Assembly: GCA_965213575.1 (NCBI GenBank)
Contig: CBDBZN010000037.1
Span: forward strand, 80,698 to 144,697
From: JAUHXS01 sp965213575
GTDB lineage: Bacteria; Bacteroidota; Bacteroidia; Chitinophagales; JAUHXS01
Direction of reading: 5' to 3'
Length of the DNA stretch: 64,000 nt
The translations under genes and the position numbers were made by a program. The notes under the pieces are model-generated. The model did not search any database, had not been told where the DNA came from, and saw only the letters and a list, made by a program, of their open reading frames with translations. Below are positions 24,681 to 32,520 of this stretch, piece after piece (position 1 is the first letter of the stretch; the number at the start of each line of letters is the position of its first letter).

Positions 24681-26828
24681 TTACATCTCCTGTTTATGTT
24701 TATAAATCGGCTCTATACCCATATTATAAAACACGAATGCCCATACATCAGCATACTCTTCTATGATCTTTGAAGTAGGTTTGCCTGAGCCATGGCCTGC
24801 CATCGTTTCAATCCTAATCAACACCGGATTATCTCCTTGTTGTTTTTCTTGTAGCGTAGAAATAAATTTATAAGAGTGAGCCGGTACCACTCTATCATCG
24901 TGATCTGCGGTGATTACCATAGTAGCAGGATATGCTGTCTCTTCTATATTGTGGAGAGGAGAATATTTAAGCAAATTTTCAAACTGGACGGAATCTTCGC
25001 TTGAACCATATTCCGATACCCATGCATGGCCAATAGTGTATTTATGAAATTTCAACATATCTAATACGCCTACGGCAGGAAGTGCCACTTGGAATAGTTC
25101 AGGCCGCTGAGTCATTGCAGCTCCAACTAATAATCCCCCATTCGACCTGCCGGAAATGGCTAGTTTTTCTGAATTCGTATATTTATTATTAACTAAATAC
25201 TCGGCTGCGCTTATGAAATCATCAAAAACATTTTGTTTCTTATCTAACATGCCGCTTTTATGCCATTCTTCTCCATACTCACTTCCACCTCTCAGGTTGG
25301 CTACTGCATACACACCACCATTTTCTAACAGCACAATATTAGCAATACTAAAACTTGGTGTAATGCTGATGTTGAAACCTCCATATCCATATAAAACTGT
25401 AGGGTTTTGGCCGTTAAGTTGCAAGCCTTTTTTATAGGTGATAAACATAGGTATTTTAGTGCCGTCTTTACTGGAATAAAACACTTGTTTAGTTTCATAA
25501 TCTTGCGGGTTAAATTTTGCTTCAGATTCTTTGAAAACTTCAGAAGTTTTGGTAGCAATATTATATTTGTAAGTTGTACCGGGATAGGTATATGAAGTAA
25601 AGCGGTAAAAAACAAATTCTGCATCCTTCTTTCCCTCAAACCCGCTTACATTTCCAACAGTTGGAAGTTGCACTTCGCTTTCTTGGTTGCCTTCCATATC
25701 ATAAACATATATTTTACTGGCTACATCTACCATATAATGAGCAAAAAGCTTACCTCCGGCACTGCTGATGCTACTAAGCACTTCTTCTTTTTCCGGTATG
25801 AGGGTTTCCCAATTTTTTGGTTCCGGTTTATTGATGTCAATTAAAACTATTCTATATTTAGGAGCATCTTTATTAGTGGCTACAACTAATTTGTCGCCAA
25901 TATTATCAATCAGATTATAGCTGTTTTTTATTTCTTTAACGATAGGAACGAATTGGCTGTTTGACTTAGTAAGGTCTTTTACGTAAAGTGCATTATCATT
26001 ACTGGCCCCGGAGCTGATGTATAATTCTAAAAACCGCTCATCTTCTGTTACGCCTGCATAAAATCCTAATTTAGGTTCTTTAGGATCTTCATAAATGAGT
26101 TTGTCTTCATTTTGGCGTGTTCCTATCTTGTGATAATATATTTTAGCATTTTCGTTTTGAGAAGATAGGTCTTTGCCGGCTTCCGGTTCCGGATATCGGG
26201 TGTAGAAAAAACCATCTTTATACCAGGACATGCCGGAAAATTTAACATACTCTATGGTGTCAGATAGTTGCTCTTTTGTTTCCATGTCTATTACATAAAA
26301 CTTTTTCCAATCTGATCCGCCTTCAGAGAGGCCATAGCCAAAGTATTTACCATCGTTAGAAACGCTAGTAGTGCTGATGGAAACTGTGCCTTCATCAGAC
26401 ATTTTATTAGGATCTAAAAATACTTCCGGCTCTCCATCTAAGCCTTTTTGACGATATAGCACTGCTTGGTTTTGCAAGCCGTCGTTCTTATAATAAAAGT
26501 AATACTCGCCACCTTCAAAAGGAGTTGAATATTTCGGGTAATTCCACAATTCTTCTAAGCGATCTTTTATCTCATCCTTATAAGAAATTTGGCTGAGATA
26601 ATCTTGGGTAAGCTTATTTTGTGCCGCTACCCATGATTTTGTTTCTTCAGAATTTTCATCTTCTAACCAATAGTAAGAATCTTTAATTTCTGTATTGAAA
26701 TATAGGTCTACTTTATCTTGTTTAGCAGTAGCGGGATATTCGATTTTTCTGGCAGGCGGATTATCTACATTAGATTGGCAACCGATAATTAATGCTAGGG
26801 GAGGCAAAGTGAAATATTTAATGTTCAT
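24681..26828 (-). CDS. prolyl oligopeptidase family serine peptidase (S9A), lipoprotein
   Basis: This 715-residue enzyme cleaves after proline in short peptides. It has the two-part S9A architecture: an N-terminal propeller domain (about 80-450) and a C-terminal alpha/beta-hydrolase. The catalytic triad is visible as Ser in SGRSNGGLL near residue 560, Asp in ADHDDRVVPAHS near 644 and His in AGHGSGKPT near 679. The N-terminus has a signal ending in the lipobox LIIGC, so the enzyme is probably lipid-anchored in the periplasm or outer membrane. The ATG at 26828 is a clear start. A degraded source of peptides for uptake is a likely role. Confidence 0.93.
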   Translation of the reverse strand: MNIKYFTLPPLALIIGCQSNVDNPPARKIEYPATAKQDKVDLYFNTEIKDSYYWLEDENSEETKSWVAAQNKLTQDYLSQISYKDEIKDRLEELWNYPKYSTPFEGGEYYFYYKNDGLQNQAVLYRQKGLDGEPEVFLDPNKMSDEGTVSISTTSVSNDGKYFGYGLSEGGSDWKKFYVIDMETKEQLSDTIEYVKFSGMSWYKDGFFYTRYPEPEAGKDLSSQNENAKIYYHKIGTRQNEDKLIYEDPKEPKLGFYAGVTEDERFLELYISSGASNDNALYVKDLTKSNSQFVPIVKEIKNSYNLIDNIGDKLVVATNKDAPKYRIVLIDINKPEPKNWETLIPEKEEVLSSISSAGGKLFAHYMVDVASKIYVYDMEGNQESEVQLPTVGNVSGFEGKKDAEFVFYRFTSYTYPGTTYKYNIATKTSEVFKESEAKFNPQDYETKQVFYSSKDGTKIPMFITYKKGLQLNGQNPTVLYGYGGFNISITPSFSIANIVLLENGGVYAVANLRGGSEYGEEWHKSGMLDKKQNVFDDFISAAEYLVNNKYTNSEKLAISGRSNGGLLVGAAMTQRPELFQVALPAVGVLDMLKFHKYTIGHAWVSEYGSSEDSVQFENLLKYSPLHNIEETAYPATMVITADHDDRVVPAHSYKFISTLQEKQQGDNPVLIRIETMAGHGSGKPTSKIIEEYADVWAFVFYNMGIEPIYKHKQEM

Positions 26829-26902
26829 TTAATAAATTTTTTATGAAGTTATGAAAATGAATTTCAAAATAAAAAATTTAATATTAAATGAGTTGTGTTG
26901 CT

Positions 26903-26996
26903 CCATTCTTTAGCAGTTATAGAATGGCAGCTTCACCATAGGCTTCACATAGGCTAGGGTTTAAACCCTAGCCTATGTGAAGCCTATGGTGAAGCT
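26903..26996. repeat. RAYT-associated palindrome 1 (3' side) with adjacent hairpin
   Basis: Bases 26929-26996 form a perfect 68-base palindrome with 34-bp arms and no loop, centred on GGGTTTAAACCC at 26957-26968. It abuts the stop codon of the transposase gene (26995-26997). Immediately to its left CCATTCT at 26903-26909 pairs with AGAATGG at 26921-26927. The palindrome's arms contain a repeated ATAGGCT word. It resembles REP/BIME-type elements mobilised or maintained by RAYT proteins. Confidence 0.85.
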
Positions 26997-27426
26997 ATTC
27001 GCTATTTCCGTTTAGGTTTAAGAATTCTTCATATTCTTGCGGAAAGCTTCTTTTTAAATGATGTTCTTTCTGATTTTTTATATAGAAAAACACTTTATCT
27101 AACATAGATTCACTTACTGAAAATGCAGCATACCCTGCTTGCCAAGCGAATGTTGTAGGAATAAAATTTTGCTTATTAATATAAAAAGAACTGCTTCCCT
27201 TAATTTGCTTTATAACTTCAGCTACTGATTTTTGAGGATTTAACAGAAACAGGCAATGGATATGATCAGGCATTCCATTGACAATTCTTACCGGGCAGCC
27301 ACTATCAATTAACTGCTGACTTAGATACTTATGAATGGTTGGCTCAATTGAATAATGTAAAAAAGGTTCTCGGTTTTTAGTAGACCACACCGCTTGAATC
27401 CATATTTTGTTAAATGATTGAGGCAT
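26995..27426 (-). mobile_element. REP-associated tyrosine transposase (RAYT, Y1_Tnp family)
   Basis: This 143-residue single-strand DNA transposase-like protein has the HUH/Y1 fold of the IS200/IS605 superfamily. The HUH pair is His55-Ile-His57 in MPDHIHCLF, and the likely catalytic tyrosine is Tyr115 in FFYIKNQKEHH. The N-terminus (SFNKIWIQAVWSTKNREPF) is typical of Bacteroidota members. There are no left/right IS ends and no accessory tnpB. Instead the gene is bracketed by palindromes sharing a GGGTTTAAACCC core, one touching the stop codon and two 34-140 bases upstream of the start. That arrangement is characteristic of domesticated RAYTs that act on REP sequences and not of an autonomous insertion sequence. 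All catalytic residues appear intact. Confidence 0.85.
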
Positions 27427-27460
27427 TTATGTAAATGTATAAAAATTGAAGAAATTTTCT

Positions 27461-27501
27461 ATCATCTATAAGCTGGGGTTTAAACCCAGCTTATAGATGA
27501 T
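27461..27501. repeat. RAYT-associated palindrome 2 (5' side)
   Basis: The 15-base arms ATCATCTATAAGCTG and CAGCTTATAGATGAT flank a central GGGTTTAAACC core; there are four G on the left and three C on the right, leaving one bulged base. It has the same core as palindromes 1 and 3 but different arm sequence. Relative to them the arm has an A for G change that is matched by T for C on the other side, so base pairing is kept. Confidence 0.8.
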
Positions 27502-27517
27502 GGAAGTTGTAATATAA

Positions 27518-27563
27518 TTTTTTCATATAGGCTAGGGTTTAAACCCTAGCCTATATGAAAAAA
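27518..27563. repeat. RAYT-associated palindrome 3 (5' side)
   Basis: This is a perfect 46-base palindrome with 23-bp arms, centred between 27540 and 27541. The inner 14 bases on each side (ATAGGCTAGGGTTT and its complement) are identical to palindrome 1; the outer arms end in six T and six A. It lies between palindrome 2 and the end of the ABC transporter gene and could also act as a terminator for neighbouring transcripts. Confidence 0.85.
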
Positions 27564-27597
27564 AACACAGGTTTAAACTCACCGCGGTTTAGGAATA

Positions 27598-29343
27598 TTA
27601 TATCCTCGACTGATACGTATACAACTGATGATATCGGCCTGCTTTATTGATCAACTCATCATGTGTGCCTCTTTCGTATATTTTCCCATCTTCTATTACT
27701 AATATTTGATCAGCTTTTTTTATGGTACTTAATCGGTGGGCAATCACAAAAGTAGTTCGGCCTTCCATAAGTTTACCCAAACTATCTTGAATATAGGTTT
27801 CACTTTCAGTGTCCAAATTGGAAGTAGCTTCATCCAAAATCAAGACTTTAGGATCAGCCAATAATGCTCGGGCAATAGCAACTCGCTGACGTTGTCCACC
27901 CGACAGCTTCACGCCTCTCTCGCCAATGACAGTTTCTAGCCCCTTCTCAAACCGATCGGTAAATTCGCTTACATGCGCAGCTTTTACCGCAGCTTGGATT
28001 TCCGGGCCCGTTGCATCAGGCCGGGAAAAGAGAATGTTTTCCCTGATTGTTCCTTCATATAAAAAATCATCTTGTAAGACTACACCCAGGTGTTTTCGGT
28101 AAGTATCCAATTTGATAGTTGACATATCAATTCCATCAACATATACTGTTCCTGTTTGCGGAGATAGAAAGGAAGCCGCCAGCCCTGCGATGGTCGTTTT
28201 GCCTGAGCCTGAACTACCTACTAATGCAGTCACAGACCCCGCTCTTGCTGTGAGTGAAATTTTATGTAACACCGGTTTATCTTTTTCGTATTCGAAAGAA
28301 ACATCTTGAAAACTGATATCTCCTTTAATTTCTTGCAGCGATATCATTCGGCCGGGTTCTTCTCCTTCACGAGTAGTATTTAATACTTCTTCCATTCTAT
28401 CAATGCCTGCAAAAGCCTCTGTGATTTGGCTTCCGATATTACTCATCTGAATGATAGGAGCTACTAAAAAGCCGAGATATAATGTAAATGCAAAGAAATC
28501 CCCAACTGTCATAGTTTCATTAATTATTTTCGTCCCACCGATCCACATAATCATAATACTCGTAAGGCCTAGCAAAAGAGTTGCGAGGCTGGTAACTAAA
28601 CTTGTAGAAGTAAGTGTTTTCTTAACATTTATATAGAGCCGAGTGACTCCTTGCTCAAAAATATTTATTTCATAAGCTTCTGCATTAAATCCTTTAATAA
28701 CCCTTATACCATTAAGTGATTCTGTTAGGCGGCCTGATACGTCTGCATTGATCTCCCTTCTTTGTTTAAATATCGGGCGAATGTAAGCAAAGGCCTTCAT
28801 CGATACAATGCCGAAAATAATGAGTGGAATGAATGTGAAAAGTGTCATCGTAACACTTATATTCATCAATAAGATAAATGCAATGACCGAAGTAAGTACG
28901 CCTCCAAATAATTGTACTAACCCGGTGCCCACCAAATTCCTTACTCCTTCTACGTCAGACATAATTCGCGATACTAAAGAGCCTGATTTATTATTATCAA
29001 AATAATTTATTGGGAGCTTTATAATATGTTGTTGAACTTGCACACGCAATACAGAAATAAGGTGTTGCGCTTCTACGCTAAGCAATTTTGTTAAAAAGAA
29101 AGAAGTAGTGGACTGAATTACAATGGCAGCGCCTACTACTAGTAATAGTAGTTTTAATAGATTAAAATCATTTTTAGCAATAACTTCATCGATAAGGATT
29201 TTAGTGGAACCCGGCAAAACAAGCCCTGCTAATCTATTAATGATAATAAGTACCAGCCCTAATAAAAGAAGTTTTTTGCGAGGTAAAATAATGTTTTTAA
29301 CTGCATATTGAAGGGCTGAAAATTTCAGTTTTTTTGCCGGCAC
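27598..29343 (-). CDS. ABC transporter, fused permease/ATPase (MsbA/multidrug exporter type)
   Basis: This 581-residue half-transporter should work as a homodimer exporting lipids or amphipathic compounds across the inner membrane. The N-terminal domain has six predicted membrane helices between about residues 20 and 300. The C-terminal nucleotide-binding domain carries Walker A GSSGSGKTT, the signature LSGGQRQRVA, Walker B VLILDEATSNLD and the H-loop IAHRLSTIK. Substrate cannot be assigned; MsbA-like lipid flippases and drug exporters look the same at this level. It starts five bases after the end of the dehydrogenase gene, so the two form an operon. Confidence 0.9.
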   Translation of the reverse strand: MPAKKLKFSALQYAVKNIILPRKKLLLLGLVLIIINRLAGLVLPGSTKILIDEVIAKNDFNLLKLLLLVVGAAIVIQSTTSFFLTKLLSVEAQHLISVLRVQVQQHIIKLPINYFDNNKSGSLVSRIMSDVEGVRNLVGTGLVQLFGGVLTSVIAFILLMNISVTMTLFTFIPLIIFGIVSMKAFAYIRPIFKQRREINADVSGRLTESLNGIRVIKGFNAEAYEINIFEQGVTRLYINVKKTLTSTSLVTSLATLLLGLTSIMIMWIGGTKIINETMTVGDFFAFTLYLGFLVAPIIQMSNIGSQITEAFAGIDRMEEVLNTTREGEEPGRMISLQEIKGDISFQDVSFEYEKDKPVLHKISLTARAGSVTALVGSSGSGKTTIAGLAASFLSPQTGTVYVDGIDMSTIKLDTYRKHLGVVLQDDFLYEGTIRENILFSRPDATGPEIQAAVKAAHVSEFTDRFEKGLETVIGERGVKLSGGQRQRVAIARALLADPKVLILDEATSNLDTESETYIQDSLGKLMEGRTTFVIAHRLSTIKKADQILVIEDGKIYERGTHDELINKAGRYHQLYTYQSRI

Positions 29344-29348
29344 CGATC

Positions 29349-30125
29349 CTATTTTTCCGTCATTTTTCTAACGATCGAAGTTACTATTTTACGCGGTGTA
29401 AAGCGAATTGAATTGGCTAATATTTTATTTTTTAAGCCATGGATAGCTACTACTTCACCTTTCATCATTTTTTCGTAACCAAATTTCGCAACCTCTTTTG
29501 CAGTAGGCAGGTCGCCTTGAAATAATTTAGAATTTTCTGCATCTGCCGCATCTTTAAAGCCCGTATCAGTGGCGCCAGGACATAATGCTGTAACAGTTAT
29601 GCCTTTATCTTTTACCTCATTTGCAATGCCCTCACTAAAAGCTAATACGTAATGTTTAGTAGCGTAATAAACTGCCATCAAAGGCCCCGGAGGAAACGCT
29701 GCCACAGATGCTAAGTTCATGATTTTCCCACTTTTCCGTTTTACCATATCTTGCAGAAAAAGTTTGGTGAGGTGTGTGAGTGTGGTAATATTTAATTGTA
29801 TCATGTCAGCCTCTTTTTCCCACTCAGTTTCATAAAAGAAACCAAAATCACCAAGTCCTGCATTATTAATTAAATAATCTACTGTAATATTTTCTTTTTT
29901 AACCTTATCATAAACATTTTGGACAGCATCTGGCTTAGTCAGATCTATCTCAATCACTATAGCTTTTATTTTAAATTTCGCCTCAAGTTCTTGTTTTAGT
30001 GAATTCAATTTATCGCCACTTCTAGCTATCAATATTAAATCACCGCCTTTTTCGGCATGTATTTTGGCTAATTCTAATCCAATTCCATTAGATGCTCCGG
30101 TTATTAAAGCTGTTTTATGGCTCAT
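29349..30125 (-). CDS. short-chain dehydrogenase/reductase
   Basis: This is a classical SDR with a Rossmann fold of about 258 residues when started at the ATG at 30125; a TTG nine codons upstream is less likely. The cofactor loop TGASNGIG, the NNAG motif and the catalytic Tyr-x3-Lys in YYATKHY are all present. The segment ALCPGATDTGF follows as in DltE/YqjQ-like SDRs acting on ketone or acyl substrates. NADP(H) or NAD(H) use and the substrate cannot be settled. It is the first gene of a two-gene unit with the ABC exporter, and its promoter region is shared with the divergent AAA ATPase gene. Confidence 0.88.
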   Translation of the reverse strand: MSHKTALITGASNGIGLELAKIHAEKGGDLILIARSGDKLNSLKQELEAKFKIKAIVIEIDLTKPDAVQNVYDKVKKENITVDYLINNAGLGDFGFFYETEWEKEADMIQLNITTLTHLTKLFLQDMVKRKSGKIMNLASVAAFPPGPLMAVYYATKHYVLAFSEGIANEVKDKGITVTALCPGATDTGFKDAADAENSKLFQGDLPTAKEVAKFGYEKMMKGEVVAIHGLKNKILANSIRFTPRKIVTSIVRKMTEK

Positions 30126-30179
30126 TGATATTTGGTTTATTTGTGTTTGCAAATTACAAACTTTATGCTAATTAAATAT

Positions 30180-30261
30180 GGTATTACAATACTATTTATA
30201 TTATATATAATAGTAACTAAATACTATTTTTTACTAAAATAATAGGTATTCAATACTATTT
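30180..30261. promoter_or_regulatory. three direct repeats at 32-bp spacing in a divergent promoter region
   Basis: The word ATACTATTT occurs at 30189, 30221 and 30253, exactly 32 bases apart (about three helical turns). The first and third copies are preceded by GGTATT at 30180 and 30245. Inverted forms such as AATAGTA at 30209 lie between them. The array ends three bases before the -7 element of the AAA ATPase gene. It has the look of a multi-site operator, although the regulator is unknown. Confidence 0.45.
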
Positions 30262-30264
30262 TAG

Positions 30265-30272
30265 TATATTTG
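30265..30272 (+). promoter_or_regulatory. -7 promoter element of the AAA/DUF4143 ATPase gene
   Basis: TATATTTG matches TAnnTTTG and ends four bases before the ATG at 30277, so the transcript would begin at or next to the start codon. No -33 TTTG is seen at normal spacing, and the upstream 32-bp-spaced repeats may compensate through an activator. Confidence 0.5.
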
Positions 30273-30276
30273 TTAC

Positions 30277-31506
30277 ATGTTAGAAGAATTATTTCAACTC
30301 AGTCAGCATTTCATCAACAAACGGAATAGAAGCTATGTGCGCAGTTTTTTTGAAACGCTATCTCCTCAAAATCGAATAAACGTGATTTTAGGACAAAGAG
30401 GCGTAGGTAAAACCACAGGCATTATTCAAACTATTTTAATGCGTTATGGAGATGTTCAAACGACTAAAGCACTCTATATCCAAGCAGATCATACTATTAC
30501 TTCGAAATATAATTTGTATGATATCGCTAGAGAATTTCAAAATTATGGAGGTGAGTTATTATGTATTGATGAAGTCCATAAATATCCTGAGTGGGCTAGA
30601 GAGCTGAAAAGCATATACGATACATTTGATGATTTGCAAATGATTGTTTCCGGGAGTTCATTGCTTCAAATAAGAAAAGCAAGTCATGATTTAAGTCGCA
30701 GGGTAATTGTAAGTTATCTCAACGGGTTATCCTTTAGAGAATATCTTAATATACATCAAGGCATTTGTATACAGCCTATTTCGCTATCTCACCTACTGGA
30801 TAATCATCAAGATATTGCTCAAGAATTTATCCAAGTAATAGAAGCAACAGATCATAAAATTCTAGTTTTATTTAAGGAATACCTAAAACGAGGTTTTTAT
30901 CCATATTATGAAGAATTTGATGAGATAGGCTTCTATGTAACCTTAGATGAGCAAATACACGCTACGTTAGAGTCTGATTTACCGCATGTTTTTCCCGATT
31001 TATCAGGATATAGCATTGCCAAGATGAAAAAATTATTAGCGCTTATTGCTACAACTGTACCATATATTCCTGATTTGAAATACTTAAAAGAAGTATTGGA
31101 TATAGGAGATGAGCGTACCTTAAAAACCTATTTAAGGCATTTACATGATGCGCGAATTATTACCATGTTGCCGAAAAAAGGCAAAGGCATGAAATCTTTA
31201 TACAAACCGGAAAAATTATATTTAAATAACTCCAACTTAGCATATGCATTAGGTGATAAGCAAAATTTGAATTTAGGAACTATAAGAGAATGTTTTTTTA
31301 CTCAAGCTATTGGTAATTTGGCAGAATTGAGTATTCCACCTAAAGGAGATTTTTTAATCAACGATGAAATTTTAATAGAAGTGGGTGGGAGAGGGAAAGG
31401 CTCTTCACAAATTAAAGGTTCATCCGATGCTTATTTAGTCTTAGATGAAATGGAAGTTGGTATCAACAAGAAAATACCATTATGGTTATTTGGATTTTTG
31501 TATTAA
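30277..31506 (+). CDS. AAA ATPase with DUF4143 domain
   Basis: This 409-residue protein belongs to the AAA_14/DUF4143 group of bacterial ATPases, whose cellular function is poorly known. Walker A is GQRGVGKTT at about residues 38-46 and Walker B is ELLCIDEVHKYP near residue 92, followed by the sensor segment QMIVSGSSLLQI. The C-terminal half is DUF4143, with a winged-helix-like part (RTLKTYLRHLHDARII) and an end resembling the PD-(D/E)XK fold (ILIEVGGRGKG). Members occur as scattered single genes with mosaic distribution. Here it is alone, with an unusual repeat-containing promoter region upstream. Confidence 0.87.
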   Translation: MLEELFQLSQHFINKRNRSYVRSFFETLSPQNRINVILGQRGVGKTTGIIQTILMRYGDVQTTKALYIQADHTITSKYNLYDIAREFQNYGGELLCIDEVHKYPEWARELKSIYDTFDDLQMIVSGSSLLQIRKASHDLSRRVIVSYLNGLSFREYLNIHQGICIQPISLSHLLDNHQDIAQEFIQVIEATDHKILVLFKEYLKRGFYPYYEEFDEIGFYVTLDEQIHATLESDLPHVFPDLSGYSIAKMKKLLALIATTVPYIPDLKYLKEVLDIGDERTLKTYLRHLHDARIITMLPKKGKGMKSLYKPEKLYLNNSNLAYALGDKQNLNLGTIRECFFTQAIGNLAELSIPPKGDFLINDEILIEVGGRGKGSSQIKGSSDAYLVLDEMEVGINKKIPLWLFGFLY

Positions 31507-31508
31507 AG

Positions 31509-32405
31509 TTACATTGAGTAAAAGTCATATACATAATCCGTTTGCGGTACGTTTTTTTCTCCTAAAAGCTGTCGAATATTTGTTTCAATAGTCATGGATA
31601 TTTGATTCATTGCGGTATCAGTAGGTCGGTTTTCAAAAGGATCTTGCATATGATGAGCTGTTTTCATTAACAAGAAAAAAGACAACGCAATTGCAATAAG
31701 AAGCACCAGGACAAATATTGAATTTAAATCAGAAAGAGATATGGCTAAACAAGTTAAAAAGATATAAACAAAAAATCGGAGAAAAATCCGATAAGTTTTA
31801 GGGAAAACAGTATTTTTAATTCGTTCTGCCTTACCCATAGAAGCACAAAGTCTCACGTAAGTATTATCTAATTGTACTTGTTGAAAATCATTTATTAACT
31901 TTTGCTCGTGAAGAGATTTAATTAATTGAGAATTGAGATTTATAATGCCTAACGGGTTATTATTCTGAGTAGATAGGTATTTTAAATCTTCTGGAGATAA
32001 AAATTTTTTAGCATTTTCTAAAGGAAAGAGCTTACGCAATGAATTGGATAAGGCATAACACCAAGCAATTTGTTTATAAGCAATTACTTTCAAATTTTCC
32101 GACTTAGATTCAGTGTCTTTGTGAAAGTGGAGTAGCTGAACTATTAATGACCTAGAATCATTAACTATTGCTCCCCATATCTTTCTAGCTTCCCACCATC
32201 TATCGTATGATTGATTTATTTTGAATGCTAAAACTAATGAAATTGCAGTACCTAAGAATGCAGGTACAGCTACAGGTAAATCATAATTAAACTTAAAAAT
32301 TTGTCTCAGTATAATAATCGCAGCAGTAAAAACAACTGTAATAGCAATATCGATTTTTATTTTATTTAAAATGTATTTTAAAGGAATAGACTTATTAAGA
32401 AGCAT
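31509..32405 (-). CDS. bestrophin family protein
   Basis: This 298-residue inner-membrane protein belongs to the bestrophin/RFP-TM family, which form pentameric chloride or cation channels. The N-terminal helices (about 17-36 and 42-62) are followed by the family hallmark QSYDRWWEARKIWG, and further helices lie at about 210-250. The C-terminal EIDPFxxRPTDTP-like motif is present as MQDPFENRPTDTAMNQI. The gene converges on the AAA ATPase gene with only two bases between stop codons, leaving no room for a dedicated terminator. Ion selectivity cannot be told. Confidence 0.87.
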   Translation of the reverse strand: MLLNKSIPLKYILNKIKIDIAITVVFTAAIIILRQIFKFNYDLPVAVPAFLGTAISLVLAFKINQSYDRWWEARKIWGAIVNDSRSLIVQLLHFHKDTESKSENLKVIAYKQIAWCYALSNSLRKLFPLENAKKFLSPEDLKYLSTQNNNPLGIINLNSQLIKSLHEQKLINDFQQVQLDNTYVRLCASMGKAERIKNTVFPKTYRIFLRFFVYIFLTCLAISLSDLNSIFVLVLLIAIALSFFLLMKTAHHMQDPFENRPTDTAMNQISMTIETNIRQLLGEKNVPQTDYVYDFYSM

Positions 32406-32495
32406 ATAAATAAAAGTTTCTGTGAATTAATAATAGATATTTTGAATTTTAAACATAGCCCATTCAATTTTAATGCCAAACTCAATAATATTGTA

Positions 32496-32503
32496 TACCT
32501 TTG
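32496..32503 (+). promoter_or_regulatory. -7 promoter element of typA
   Basis: TACCTTTG matches TAnnTTTG and ends 17 bases before the ATG at 32521. Its position rules out the in-frame ATG at 32473 as the main translation start. Confidence 0.5.
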
Positions 32504-32520
32504 TCGCCTCAAATAAAAAT

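Noticed and set aside
26929..27563. Palindromes considered as terminal inverted repeats of a classical insertion sequence
   Set aside because: Each palindrome is self-complementary and centred on its own core; they do not form a left/right pair, no target duplication is seen, and the protein is of the RAYT type.
30277..31506. DUF4143 ATPase as part of an antiphage defence island
   Set aside because: It stands alone between a dehydrogenase and a bestrophin gene, with no nuclease, methyltransferase or other defence-type neighbour.
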